Assembly (NCBI RefSeq): GCF_000003815.2
Contig: NC_049989.1
Coordinates: forward strand, 13,268,717 to 13,332,716
DNA length: 64,000 nt
Source: Branchiostoma floridae
Lineage: Eukaryota; Chordata; Leptocardii; Amphioxiformes; Branchiostomatidae
Direction of reading: 5' to 3'
Shown here: positions 39,001 through 50,315 of the stretch, piece after piece
Numbering within the stretch: position 1 is the first letter of the stretch
Layout of the letters: every line of letters begins with the position of its first letter
Made by a program: the position numbers and the translations under genes
Notes under the pieces: model-generated
What the model saw: only the letters and a program-made list of their open reading frames with translations
Told to the model about the DNA's origin: nothing
Databases searched by the model: none

Positions 39001-42000
39001 AGAACCACAATTTTCGACAAGTGTGGTGGGTTCTTTAACGTACTTGAGGTGTGGCTCTCCTCAAACACGGGACCTCCATTTAGCGTCCTATCCGAGGGAA
39101 GTTCCTAACCGGTAATCTTTTCACTTACTATATGAACATCAAAAATCACTTAACTTTCCCAGGGCCCATGGTAAGAAAGAGTCAACACTATTTTAGAACT
39201 GGACATTCTACTTTTGGTACATTGATGTTTCGTATACAGAGTATGAAACGTATCAAAACATTTTCTATTCAAAGACTTATGCATAACTCATATTCGTACC
39301 ACCACTTGTACATTATGGAAAATTGAATATGTGATAAGACACTTAAACGTATGAATGATAAATTAATAGCAAACGTAAAACCATTTGAAATTAGCCTTTT
39401 TTATTCTGACGATATGTTATTGTTTATTTCTTTCCACCCTGTTCAGAACGACTTGACAAGCAGTAAGGCGGAAGCAGCAAAGCTGGGAGAGGAGGTAGGG
39501 GTTGTTTGTAACAGACGTCTTCTCTCTCGTATCAAGCGCTTTAGACACCACTCTGCACCGACATAACAAGAACTCACTGCCGCATCGTACCTGCATGTAT
39601 ATAAATAACTATTTATATGTTTAACCCAAAATTTACATGCGCAGGGGATGGCTTGCACAATTTGTTACAATAAATAGGATGTTTGAAATATCCAACAATA
39701 ACACAACACATTTTATACATTGCGTCCAAAGCAGTTACTCAAGCTAGCAAATGGATATGATTTTCCAAAATCAATATTGATGATTGTTAGCAAGGAGGTT
39801 AAAACACTGTGTTTTAACCTCCTTGTTGTTAGTAAGTAAGTAAGTAATTATTAGATATAGCCAAGATTTCACGACAAAAGAACAAAAGCGTTGTTTCATA
39901 TCTTTCTTCAGCCTTATTGTAATTGTTCCCCTTCAGCTCAAAACCCTTAGAGCTGAGTTATTAATGAGGGAAAACGACATGTGTCAAATGGAAGAGTTGT
40001 ACGAGAAACAGAAGAGGAGTCTACAGAAGATACACCGTAAGGAGGTGCAGGTCAGTGTCAATTTTGAATTGCAGTTTCCCATCTTCTTGTCCATATTAAG
40101 ATCTAAATAAATGTGGTTAACAATTTTACCAGAAGAGAAACAGTAAAATAACATGTGTAAACGGGGTAGATTAAGAGCACTTGAACATGTAGGATATCTA
40201 AGAACAGATACATCTATCAACGTTATCAAGTTCAAGCAAGTACTTTTAGCAGGAAACGTTGACTTATATACTGTCTACAAATTAACACGCCATCATTCTT
40301 GCGCTAATCGTAGTACGGTCGAATGTTCACAGACCCTGACAGACGGTTTCGAACAAGAGATTCAAGAGAGAAATGAGAGAGAAAGGTTTTTGCAAGAGAT
40401 GATTATAAGAAAGAATGCGGAAATTAAGGAAGTGAAGAAGGAAATGGCCACCATGAAGGACATTCATGGCGAGGAGGTGAAGGTCAGTGTCAATGTTTGA
40501 ATTGCAAATATTTCCCTCATTAGGGCTGGGTATCGGTACAGCGTACCGGTACAAAACCGGTTTTCTTATTGGACCAGTCCAGAAAAACCGGACCTGAAAA
40601 AATTAGGTGGACCGGATGTTGGACCGATTAAAAAATTAACATATTATTTGATCAGGCATTCACACGTTTTGGCGCTTGCAGGTGGAAGAAAATAACGAGT
40701 GAAGTAGAGTAGAGTCTATAGTCATTTCTACCAAGTCTTACAGTCAATCCTACAAATGCAGTTAGCGTTGTAGGATTTCGAGACGCCAGTGTGAGTCTAA
40801 AACTCCATCAAACAGATTTCTTTGTAGTGAAAAGGACCATTGGTATCAGTCACACTGAATCAGGTTCAGGTTCAGGTTCAGGTCCGGACCTGGACCTGAT
40901 CCTTTGGACCTGAACCGCACCTGGACCTGAATTTTCTGTACCGGTACCCAGCCCTATCCCTCATCATTCAGAAAGAAATAAAAGTGATAAACAACCAAGT
41001 CTTCATCTAACGTATTTTAAGTCTTTACAACGTCTCCATGTTTACTGTGCATATGATTCAAGTTATCACAACAACTTAGGTAAATTTCCTGCGCTCATAC
41101 ACTCGTAGTATACTGCTTAACACGTTGTAGTAGTTTTATTATTGTTTCTCATATTGTTTCTTTTATCAATGTGGATGTTATATTTTACGTTGGTTACGTT
41201 GCTATGGACATCCTGTCTGAAAGCAAAGAATAAAGTTCTAAGTTCCAAGCTAAACATGTTTCAGTTATCAGAAAACTTAGGTAAATTCTTGGAAGGTTTC
41301 TTCTTCAAGAAAAGTTAATTAAAACAGAGGACTGTGCCGAACTTTGCATAAGAGAGGACTGGCACGAAAAGCACTGGCAAAAGGGATGTGTAATTAAGCG
41401 GCTGCTACTGTATTATTGCCTACCAATTACCACCATGCATCTTTCTGGGACTAATCGCAGTAACTGTTGAATTTACAGGCACTGAAGGAATCTATCCTGC
41501 AGCTAAACAAAGATAGGGATGACAAAGAAAGGCTGCTCCAGCAGACAATTCTTCTGAAAAACGAAGAAGTGGCGGCACTGAGGAGAAATATGAAAGCAGA
41601 AAAGGACATACATGAAGAGGAGCTGAAGGTCAGTGTCAATGTTTGAATTGGAAAAATTTCCCTCATCATTCAGAACGAAATAAAAGTGATAAACAACCAA
41701 GTCTTCATCAGATCTAACGTATTCTCAGCCTTTTTAACGTGACCATGTTTACTTTACATATGATTTCAAGTTGTCACAACATCTTAGGTAAATTTCTGTC
41801 TATGTTTACTACGATTGAAAGCTTGTAGTATATTGCTTATACGTTACGGTTATCAGAACGACTTAGGAAATTTCCGGAAGATTTCGCTTTCAAGAAAGAT
41901 AGATGAAGCAAAGAGGACTGTATCAAACTTTGCATGAGAGGACGGACACATGTTTGTTCAATTTACGGTCGGACGATTTAATGACACAATAAAAAATCCA

Positions 42001-45000
42001 TGGCAAGCTCTCGTGAAACTGTATCGAACAAAAGAGAATCTAAAAAAAAAAGTGAACTCAAAGCTGCTATTAGAACGACTAGATTTCTGGAAAATTTCGC
42101 ATTCACGGAAAGAAAGTTAGTACTTGAATGAAGCAAGAAAGGCGCACATCTATGTAACAAAATAAAAAAAACCTCAAATTTGCCCAGTTTACCGTCCGAC
42201 GACTTTGACGGCTTTGTATGTGTAAGGCCATGTTGATTTGATTATATGGATGACATCCTCTGGGAATCCCAAAACTGATGCGAACGTGCGAATAAAGAAA
42301 ATGGCCAAAATATTTTATTTTTTGAAATTGTACCGACGAAAATTGATGCACGCGCGGATGTCATCCATATGATACAATAAACGTGGCCTTACAAGCATCA
42401 AACATTTTATTTTTTACTGACGAAAATTGATGCACACGTGGATGTCATCCATATAATACAATCAACGTGGCCTAAACATTAACAGAACCTTTCCGAGACT
42501 AATCAAAGTGTCATCACACAGGAGCTCCAACAGACCATTCACCTGGACTCTTTATTCGTGAAAGACCTTATGACAGTCTCATCCAAGATCGAGTGTGAGG
42601 AACTAGAGGTCAGTGCCAATGTTTGATTTGACGTTTGCTCTTCATATCCATATTTCTCTTGTTGCCTGATTTTAGTCCGTCTATCTGTAATATAAGCCTT
42701 CAATGTCATTTTTTTACGTCATTTGACGAAGTTTTCGACGTAAATTGATTGCAGTGAAAGAAAAGAATCCGTAAAGGTGACGTTGTTAAATTTTCGAAGA
42801 TTTCACCTCAACAGAATTTTTGAAAAAAAAGTGCTCCAAAAAAGGCGTTTGCGTAAGACAGGATGAAACACAAGTTAAACGTTTTACAGCTGAACGTCTT
42901 GCGACTCAAAGTAGGTCTAGTGTTCCACTGACTGACTGTATGTGAGCATTCACAAGGGCCTTTTTCACACTAATCAAATTATCGTCCCGTGTTCACAGAG
43001 GATGACAAAAATCATGGATGCACTGGAGTCGGAACTCAACAATTGCAAGCTGGTAGATGCACAGGTAGGTTGACATTGACAGAGCAAATTTGACATATGT
43101 GTGCAATGGGGAAAACGGTAGAGGTTCCAATGCATATAGATTGTCACAAATTTTCTCACCGATATTCAACTGATAACTATGAACAAGGTGGTTAAAGCAT
43201 AACTGACTTTAACGCCCTTAATTTGAATAAAACTCTGACTATGGGCAAGTTAGCTAGGAGGTTACAGTCTGACCACAATCTGCTTGGTAGGGGTAACATG
43301 TAGAGCAAAAACGTCGTGACAAATGTCTTGAAATGATTAAGACACCAAGTCCAACGTCTTGGTCTCTGCAACCCCTTCTTAAATACCAAATGTCATGAAA
43401 TTCCATCCACAGCTGCTCAAGTTATATGTGGTGACCTACATATTGTAGTAGTAGACTGGTTTATTGTTTGATTGAAAACAATCGTAACAAAGTAAAAACA
43501 GCCTTGCAGCCTGAGGGGCTGAATTGTGCTGCTTGCTTGACAATCTTTTTGTACGTTGTTACACAGGCAAGATTACTAGTATACGATTGACAAATACAAA
43601 GTACACAACAAATACAATTCAAGATAAATGCTTAGTTCATCGCAGTTGAAGACAGATTAAAATAACAATTTAAAATACATGCTTGGTTCATCGCAGCTGA
43701 AGACAAATTAAAACTACACACGCTATTTACAACAATTGATTGCACTGTGTGATCATAGCAAATGACTCTGACATAGAATGGAACAAGTCGTGAATAGCAC
43801 TGTGGTCCAAAACTACAGAGCGTTTAGTAGGTTTAGAATAGTTGGGACTGGACTAGATAGATACCGCTTTGTCCCGGTTGGCAGTTTGTATTGGCGAGTA
43901 TGCCTGAGTTGCATGTGGTGAGACGGGTTTCGAGCTGGGGGTAGCCAGGGGGCGTGTCTTCCAGCTTTGGTAACTGCAAGGGCAAAGTCCTGGCACAAGG
44001 TCAGTCTGCGTTGTGACAGACTTTGGAGGTCGAGTGTTAACAGGGCATCAGAATATGAGAGATATTGTCTGCCCAGCATCACTCTACATGCCCGCTTCTG
44101 GGTCACAACACTACTTTTCTACCCAAAATATAACCTTCTTGGCGAAGGTAATAAGGGCTTTTTTACGCACGCCTTAGATAGATTTACCAAACATACGGAG
44201 AATCGTAGAAGAAAATTGCACGTCACTTCGATCGGCTTTATGTTTTTCTTTCCTCTTGCAAATGTCCGTGACATGCAGGTGATCATCGACGACGAGCAGC
44301 GCATGCGTGAGGAGATGCGCGAGTCGATGACGTCACAGGAGAGAAGCTGCAACATGCTGCAGCAGGAGCTGAACGAGGCCAGGATGGCACTGGAGCTGGC
44401 CGAACGGGACAGAAAGGTTCAAGTTTAAATCATTCGTCAACACTGCCGTTTTTCTGAATGTGTCTCCTGAGTTAGTTGAGTATTGTATAGGCCAGGATGG
44501 CGCTGGAGCTGGCCGAACGGAGTAGAAAAGTTTAGATCAGAACAGAAAAAGGTACTTCAATCAAATACGCCTGCGTAAGACGTCAGGGATGAAACCGGAG
44601 TTAGGCTAAAGTCACATTTCCAAACCGGGGCCCAGCTGGGCGGTTTGTGGAAACAAAAAATAGAAATGCATACGTAACAATATACACATATTATGCCCAG
44701 GATTATTCCCTTTATGTATTGTGTAATGTGGTGTCTATGATATCAAACTTTACGTTCCTGAAATCTTCGCGGCCGGGCCCCGGTTTTGAAATGTGACGTA
44801 TGCTTTAAATATTTTCAGTTGAGTGTCTTTGACTCGAAGCAGGTCCAGTGTTCCACTTACTATGTGAGCATTTGCAGGATCTTTCCGCACTAATCACGGA
44901 ATCGTTCCGTGTTCACAGAGGATGAGAAACGTAACGGAGGCACTCGAGTCTGAATGCGACGAGGTCAAGTGCAAGCTGGATCAGTCTGAGGTAGGTTGAC

Positions 45001-48000
45001 ATTGACAGAGCAAATATGACATGTGCCGTCGGCATGACCAAGCAATATGGATAACAGTAGACGTTCCAATCCATGTAGATCGCCATACATCTTCCCACCG
45101 ATATTCAACTGCTAATTATGAACAAGGAGGTTTAATATAACCTCCTTGTTTTAAATAAAACCCTGTTTTAAATAAAACTCTGGACGGCCATGGGCAAGTT
45201 ATGAGGTTATAGTCTGACTATGATATGGGTAACATGTAGGGCAAAAACGTCGTGAAAAATGTTTTGAAATAATTATGACTCCAAGCTTAAAGTCTAACGT
45301 TTTGTCTTAGGCTCTTTTCGTCTTAGTAGACGGTCTGTAGCATTAAGACCTCTCGCGGCTTCAGTCAGTCACTCTTATACTCTGTGGGCTTCTGACTGCC
45401 CCATGTGGCCAATGCTGGTATGGTAGGCTGTCCTACAGAATACACAGCAGTCTACATAATATTATACCTTTTGTTTCGTAAAATTATGTCTAAATGGTAA
45501 CGGAAAAATGCAGTTTAAAAAATCACGTTGAGGCACTAGTACAAGTCAAGTCAAAAAGTTTATTGCGCAACGATTGTACCAGGTATAATGTATGTTAGCT
45601 TCTGCCCAACGTAGGTACAACAAAGGAGCACTGGCACGGGAAGAAACCTGTCAAAATTAACGAATTTAGAATATTCAAAAAAGAATATCATTCACATTTT
45701 CTGTGGTCAATCATGCATTTGTTTCCCCACATATGGCTCAGACAAAGCTGCAGATTATGAAGGAAGACGGGGAGAGGCTCCTGTCTGAGGTAAGGCATGC
45801 TTCCGTTTTCCTCCTTGTAGATGCCCAACTCGTCCTGGTAGACGCTGTACCCCTTATCACTAGACTCCTGTAACTACTGTCTCTATTAATATCTTAAAAG
45901 CTGTCCAAGTTTATTATCACTCCCTTACCACCAAGATTCAACCCCTGAACGACATATGCACATACCCACTGCAAATGCCCTAACTGCACAATTGTGTTAA
46001 ATATTCCATTCAGATATTTCATTTCAGTATCATTTCTATGGTGTATTATCGAATTGCCCTTTCTGTGATCGATGATATTTGTTGTTATAATCATTGTTGT
46101 TAATATCATCATTGTTACCATTATCATTCTTATCGTTGTTATTGTTTGTTAGCAACGACATATTAATTTTCTTAAAGTAGTAGATGCTTGTATCAATAGT
46201 GTATTTCAATGTTTAACCGGTTGTAAATGTTGTAAAGTAGCAAACAAAATCTAGACGTCGTGACCAAAACACGAACGGTGTAAACTGTTAACGTGTCGTA
46301 CAATCTTTTAGTTAGTCAGACGTCTTTTTCATAATTGCTTTTCCGGCAGCTCAACTCCATGAAAACTACGCTCCTGAAGTCATGGGTGGACCGCAACAAT
46401 GAGGTGAAGGTCAGTGTCAATGTTTGATTGTGTATTACTTGTCGAGCCTTTCTTCTTCTTCAGATACAGCCTCTTTTGTTGCATTTTCATTCTGTACATA
46501 GTGGCAATCTGCCATGCGCAGGACCTTCTATGAGCTGTAAATGTTTAATGTTTTGACCTCTCCACTTTGCGTAGTTATTGGAGGACAGACTGTTTTCGGT
46601 GAAGGCCGAAAGGGACATCTTTAAGGCAAGTAGCCACCACTTCAGTCTACAATATTGGAACAGAGCCAAACCAGATGTAAACAAGCACTATTGCACACTG
46701 ACCAAACCACCGACCTACTTTACAAGTTCAAACGTTAAAGCCAAACATTTTAAGCTCACTGTAGTGTTTGTAAATTTTTTCTTTCAAATCTGAGGACATC
46801 TATTCTTTTATTTAATAATTTCCAAGCCATCTTCATGCTGACAAGGTAATACCTGTCGAGACAATGTACATTTTATCTCATTAAGATGTCACGTCACGGT
46901 GGTGGTCTGATCACACATGGTCTACATTCTAGGTACTGGCCACTGCAAAGAGGAATAAAGAAGACGAGGAAGAGCAGATCACTTCAAATGAACACATGGA
47001 AAGGGTAACAGTGATTTTTCATCTTATGAAACTAATATCTGTTTGAAATAGATAATTAACGGAATGTATACATTAAGCTTTATTTGCGAAGACGAAAATT
47101 AACACCAAATCGAAATTAACCTTAAGAAGCACCTTTGCATGTAGATGTAGATGCAGCGTTTGGTTTGTAACTGTAGTTTCTGTCCTGTCAAGCAATATTG
47201 AAAAAGCCGTGACAATTCATATCCTTATTATATTTCAGCCATACATAGTATGGTGAAATATATTGTATTCGTAATGTTTCTTCTTTCTTTCTTCTTCTTT
47301 CTCCTGTCAAATCTTCAAAGTGATTCATCTCCGCCGTTCCTGGACCGAATGACCTGAAATTTGGCACAGGGGTAGAATGGGCCAATACCTTGATGCTTTT
47401 TTCTCAATTTTTTTCATATTTGCCTCTAAAATGATTTTATTGAGGTTTAAAGGTCATGTTTTGACCAAAATAAAATATATTGTCCCCCTGTACCCTGGTC
47501 TTACAATGGAATGGCCTGAAATTTGGTGTAGATAGGCATTAGATAGTTGGTAAAATGATCCAAGTAAAAGTTTTGACATAAACTACTTTAAAATAATTAA
47601 TTTTGGCACTTTTCTGAGGGGTAATTTGTTTTCTTTTGGCCTCCTGACGTGACCTTCCGTGACCCCGCACAGCCTGAGCCCACACCTGTGCGCGAAGAGC
47701 GAAGGCTAATTAATATTCATAAGCGGGGCCCCACGATTCCGTATATACTCAAGTGTTCCCGCCAGAATTTTTTTCGGGGGCCGCTGAAGAACGCCGAAGG
47801 CCCCGGCCCGGCAGGGTCCAGGGGCAGAGCCCCGTTGGGGGTCCCAGGGGGGCGAAGCCCGCCTGAAACTCTGGCTATTCAGAAGGCTTATTGTATCAGT
47901 TTTTAGGGGCATTTCTGTAATAATCACAGCAGTCACTTAACTTCTCTTCAGGAGTTTAGCGTAACAGTATTTCAGGTCAAACCGTCAAAGGCAACTAAAA

Positions 48001-49747
48001 ACAAACTTTAACGTTAATGACTTCAACAGTACTTATAACTTTTGTCCGGTTTGCCATCCGAAGTTGAATCGCTATCGATGGTATTTTCGCTGCACTGTTA
48101 GCTCCGTACCGTACGTTTTTAGAAGGTTCCGTTTATCACGGAACTGCTGTTGTTTCAGAAATCTCACGGACTTATGCTTACAAACACGCAATTTCCTAAC
48201 TTGTGTTTCTTCTTCTTCTTTCTTTCTCCTGTCAAATCTTCCAAGCGATTCATCTGCGTCGTTCTTGGACCGAATTAATGACTTGAAATTTGGCACAAGG
48301 GTAGAATGGACCAATACCCACGTGCTCTTTTTTCATTTTTTTAATGACTTTAAAATGATTTTATTTAAGTTCTTTTGCGTTTTTCTGACCAAACTTTATA
48401 TTTGAGCCTCCTGTGCCCTGGTATTAAGTTCCCAAAATGGTATGGTAGTGCATGGTATGTTTACTTACAGGACTCCGTTATCATTTTTGGTTAAAAACCA
48501 CTTCAAAATGATTTATTGGGAATTCTCTGCTCAATTCCTACGATTTGGGGCGTCAACAATAGAACGCATGGTCAACTCCAGGCCACCTGCGTGTAAATCA
48601 ATTAGCCCTTCAGCCAACCAGCAACCAGAAGCACGCCACCGTAGAGCAGCTGGCAGCTGGCCCACCCCGTGTAAATCAATTAGCCGTTCAGCCAATCCGC
48701 AACTAGAAGCAACAGATTATGAATCTGATCGGCTAAGCTTCGCGCGATATTTGGATCCGGCCATTTAAGATTTTACGGGGGTCAGAGACATTTGTTTGAC
48801 CGTATGATAGCAAATACAAAGCATACAGGAATATACTGTAAAATTCTATAAAAACAAACAAATATTTCCAGACAGAGACACGGTATAAACAAGGAAAGAC
48901 ATATTCAGGCCCGACATTTTTTTCGTAGGACTCTTTGATACATCCACCCCTGTAGGTTATTTGAACTGATCCGGGTCAGACATCCGGGGTTTTCCACATG
49001 ACCACTCACGTGCACTAGCTAGCTGCAGACGACAATTTTGCTACAACAGCGCGCCGTACAGAAGACTACTAGTATTTTGCTGCGTCCTACGTCAAATTTT
49101 GCGTCAGCTGTCGTCTTATACAGCAGAATATATCATCAGGTAAGAACTGGCTAATCTTGCTTTCTTCCCTCCGTTTTTTTTTTTTTTTGACGAGTTAATT
49201 CATTTTGGTAGTAACGTCTCCAAAGTGTAACGTTTCCAAAGTGTACTGTGTAGCTTTTTGTTGTGTACATTTTTCAGACGACATAAACGTGAACCGTCTT
49301 GGTTCTTTCTGACGTAAATTTACTCTGTAACTTTCTCCAATATTGAAAAAAACAAACACATCAACGTTAACCAACAGATAGTTCTTCAAATCTTGTCAGG
49401 TAAGAAGTGATTAACTTTCTACCCTTCATTATAATTTTGTCTNNNNNNNNNNNNNNNNNNNNNNNNNNNNNNNNNNNNNNNNNNNNNNNNNNNNNNNNNN
49501 NNNNNNNNNNNNNNNNNNNNNNNNNNNNNNNNNNNNNNNNNNTGAGTGTGATGTGTGTTTGTATATACAGGCAAGAAGACAGAATCATCGCGAGCAGGTC
49601 GCGTACTTGCACCAAGCCTGGCAAGACGCTGCAAGAAGCCCACGTCACGTGTACGATCCGAACTGGCCACCAGAGAATTCCATCAACAGGACAGAAAATG
49701 TTTCATGTTTTGACAAAGATACCGACCATGTTAGAGACAAAACATGA
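24055..49747 (+). CDS. Coiled-coil cassette gene, copy B (19 exons, 542 aa predicted)
   Basis: Exons: 24055-24124, 35966-36054, 36768-36815, 37078-37131, 37686-37748, 38744-38815, 39447-39494, 39937-40050, 40333-40482, 41479-41628, 42522-42608, 42999-43064, 44279-44416, 44919-44990, 45742-45789, 46350-46409, 46575-46625, 46933-47004, 49571-49747. The sum is 1629 nt (543 codons with stop). Exon 1 is the most diverged of the three copies (MALIRKFRSESTNVEATKV) but keeps 70 nt and the phase-1 junction. Intron 1 is 11.8 kb because of a retrotransposon and other insertions. Copy B has two versions of exon 12 (RMTKIMDALESE and RMRNVTEALESE) with a unique 46-codon exon between them. An N gap precedes the last exon, so its attachment depends on the assembly. 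Confidence 0.7.
25150..28384 (+). CDS. Endonuclease-reverse transcriptase polyprotein, N-terminus missing
   Basis: About 1077 residues without a stop. In order: the back half of an APE-type endonuclease (GGDFNSRLG, STVDYAVASS, FSDHCMISLN), a basic linker, and reverse transcriptase with PIYKSGRKDDTNNYRGIS, FVDLSKAFDSIW, GVRQGCVLSPSLFN and the YADD catalytic motif (near 27143-27154). The C-terminal region has PILTYGAEVWG and a zinc-finger-like CIFCDKN..H..LEC. The front of the endonuclease is missing because the copy is 5' truncated; the upstream GTG-started codons are host intron. The architecture fits the CR1/Jockey group. The intact frame suggests a young insertion. Confidence 0.85.
25150..28503 (+). 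mobile_element. 5'-truncated non-LTR retrotransposon in intron 1 of copy B
   Basis: Comparison with copies A and C places the insertion after GATGTATATAG; the right edge is a (CATTGT)n tail at about 28473-28503 followed by host GTGGTGTCGAAACTGCC. The element carries an uninterrupted frame and a 3' hairpin GCCCCAACGGGGC before ATGCAATAAAC. A tRNA-sized target duplication is not clear. Confidence 0.85.
28509..29005 (+). other. Intron 1 of copy B, homologous part
   Basis: Aligns with about 4885-5400 in copy A and 53645-54170 in copy C. It includes GTTTCCGTTTCCGTTTTTC and the hairpin-forming ACATGCCATGGTCGCCATGTCGG-like stretch near 28906. No exon was found. Confidence 0.5.
29006..35685. other. 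About 6.7 kb present only in copy B intron 1
   Basis: Copies A and C run directly across this point (TGAAGGTTTTGATG.GATTTTAC). The left edge begins TTGGCGACGCCTCAGGGGC; the right edge contains ACGTCGCCGGGGTG, a short inverted GGCGACG. Inside are several repeat scraps and no frame longer than about 110 codons. It is probably nested transposon debris or a large non-autonomous element; no gene is recognised. Confidence 0.45.
34925..35150 (-). mobile_element. 3' end of a minus-strand non-LTR element, (CAAA)n tail
   Basis: On the minus strand the sequence ends AATAAATAAAGGTTCAAAC followed by repeated CAAA, preceded by the hairpin CGGCCTGCAGGCCG. This matches the general 3' design of the element at 25150, although the sequence differs. 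Confidence 0.55.
38057..38340. other. Assembly gap (284 N)
   Basis: It lies between exons 5 and 6 of copy B. The corresponding stretch in copy A is of similar length and contains no recognised exon, so coding loss is unlikely. Confidence 0.9.
39791..39825. mobile_element. 35-bp palindromic insertion with 7-bp TSD
   Basis: CAAGGAGGTTAAAACAC and its exact reverse complement are separated by one T. TTGTTAG flanks both sides (39784-39790, 39826-39832). Copy C at 58470-58490 shows the unfilled site with a single TTGTTAG. It is effectively a transposon reduced to its inverted termini. Related AACAAGGAGGTT palindromes occur at 45118-45146 and 61563-61600. Confidence 0.7.
40521..40956. mobile_element. 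Complete hAT-type MITE, 436 bp, 8-bp TSD
   Basis: The termini are TAGGGCTGGGTATCGGTACAG and CTGTACCGGTACCCAGCCCTA, an inverted pair. TCCCTCAT flanks both sides (40513-40520, 40957-40964). The related introns at 10098 and 59148 show the empty site with one CCCTCAT. An internal GGTTCAGGTTCAGGTTCAGG tract is present. The 8-bp duplication and no coding capacity fit a non-autonomous hAT element. Confidence 0.9.
41127..41254 (+). mobile_element. 128-bp retro-insert shared by copies B and C
   Basis: It starts GTAGTAGTTTTATTATTG and ends AATAAAGTTCTAAGTTCC-AAGCTA. The flanks ACACGTT/ACATGTT form a probable 7-bp duplication. The same insert is at 59335-59461 in copy C, while copy A (about 10280) has the intact site. 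It looks like a short 3' end of a non-LTR element. Confidence 0.55.
42222..42394. mobile_element. Small MITE with GTAAGGCCA inverted ends (copy B)
   Basis: The arm GTAAGGCCATGTTGATT..ATATGGATGACATCC is inverted as GGATGTCATCCATAT..AACGTGGCCTTAC. Its right end is partly duplicated in tandem at 42417-42472. The same element occupies the same intron in copy C (60509-60668); copy A has only scraps near 11350 and 12180. Confidence 0.65.
43441..44110 (-). mobile_element. 5'-truncated non-LTR element, minus strand
   Basis: The minus-strand frame 44106-43813 reads MTQKRACRVMLGRQYLSYSD followed by a DLQSLSQRR motif, typical of the region C-terminal to reverse transcriptase in CR1/Jockey-like elements. 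The element ends with GCCTCAGGCTGCAAGGC and a T-poor tail near 43441. It lies in the intron between exons 12 and 13 of copy B. Confidence 0.7.
44279..44416 (+). CDS. Copy B-only coiled-coil exon 13
   Basis: 46 codons, phase 0-0, after a CATGCAG acceptor; encodes VIIDDEQRMREEMRESMTSQ... ending LELAERDRK. It is strongly helical and Glu/Arg-rich, with higher GC than neighbouring sequence. The donor GTTCAA is weak. No equivalent was found in copies A or C. Seventy bases later (44489-44530) the end of the exon reappears in decayed form (ARMALELAERSRK). Confidence 0.6.
46010..46140. repeat. Low-complexity (ATT/GTT) tract in intron, copy B
   Basis: Trinucleotide-like ATCATTGTTGTTAATATC pattern. The corresponding tract in copy C is 62420-62510 with different unit order. 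Confidence 0.6.
47230..49442. other. Copy B-only insert in the last intron
   Basis: Copies A and C have 253-260 bp here. Copy B adds repeated segments: the TTTCTCCTGTCAAATCTTC block appears at about 47300 and 48228 followed by GAAATTTGGCACA.GGGTAGA. There is a GC-rich stretch with CCCCGTTGGGGGTCCC and GGGGGGCGAAGCCCG at about 47830-47865, and a 78-bp tandem pair (CGTGTAAATCAATTAGCC) at about 48590-48715. No gene is recognised. Confidence 0.5.
49443..49542. other. Assembly gap (100 N)
   Basis: A placeholder-size gap directly before the terminal exon of copy B. What follows is nearly the same as the sequence after copy A, so a mis-join of a duplicated segment cannot be excluded. Confidence 0.9.
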
Positions 49748-50213
49748 ATCCATAGCAGTGAGGTTAACGTACTTTAGATTTAGTTCAGATTAGGAATAAC
49801 TTTGGAGATGAACTGATACATGTAGCAGTTATCAGTGAAAAGAAGTTTTGTTGAGCGGGTACATCAGTAGATGATGCAGTTCCTTGCTTGAAAAACAAAT
49901 GTGTTTTTTTCTTGCCAACATCTCGATACTCCTGCTGCTATCACCGCTAGATGGCGCTAAAGTGAAAAGTTTGCGGTCCCAAACGTGACTAAGCCTGTAC
50001 AACCCCTCTCAACTCATAATTGTATATATATATTATCGATATCATCACGGTGTAGATCATGGTTAAAACCTACTTAGATTTTCATCTCACAGCTGCTCTA
50101 CCCAGCGAAGGAAAGATCTGTCAGTATTAATATTGTTCCCAGGACGGTACCAGAATTTCTTCGCGCTCTTGAATGTCGATGTATATAGTCTGCTACGATT
50201 TGGATATACCATA

Positions 50214-50223
50214 AATAAATAAA
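50214..50223 (+). terminator. Polyadenylation signals after copy B
   Basis: Overlapping AATAAA hexamers at the same distance from the stop codon as in copy A. Confidence 0.4.
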
Positions 50224-50315
50224 TGCTCAATCGAATGACATTTCTAAGCGTATGCATGTGTCAGCGTCATATTTGAATGCTTTCTTTTAGAAAATGCCTT
50301 TTTTTAATTTCAGCG

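Noticed and set aside
47649-47906. 85-codon frame in the last intron of copy B
   Set aside because: It lies in GC-rich dispersed-repeat sequence (GGGGGGCGAAGCCCG) with no homologous exon in copies A or C.
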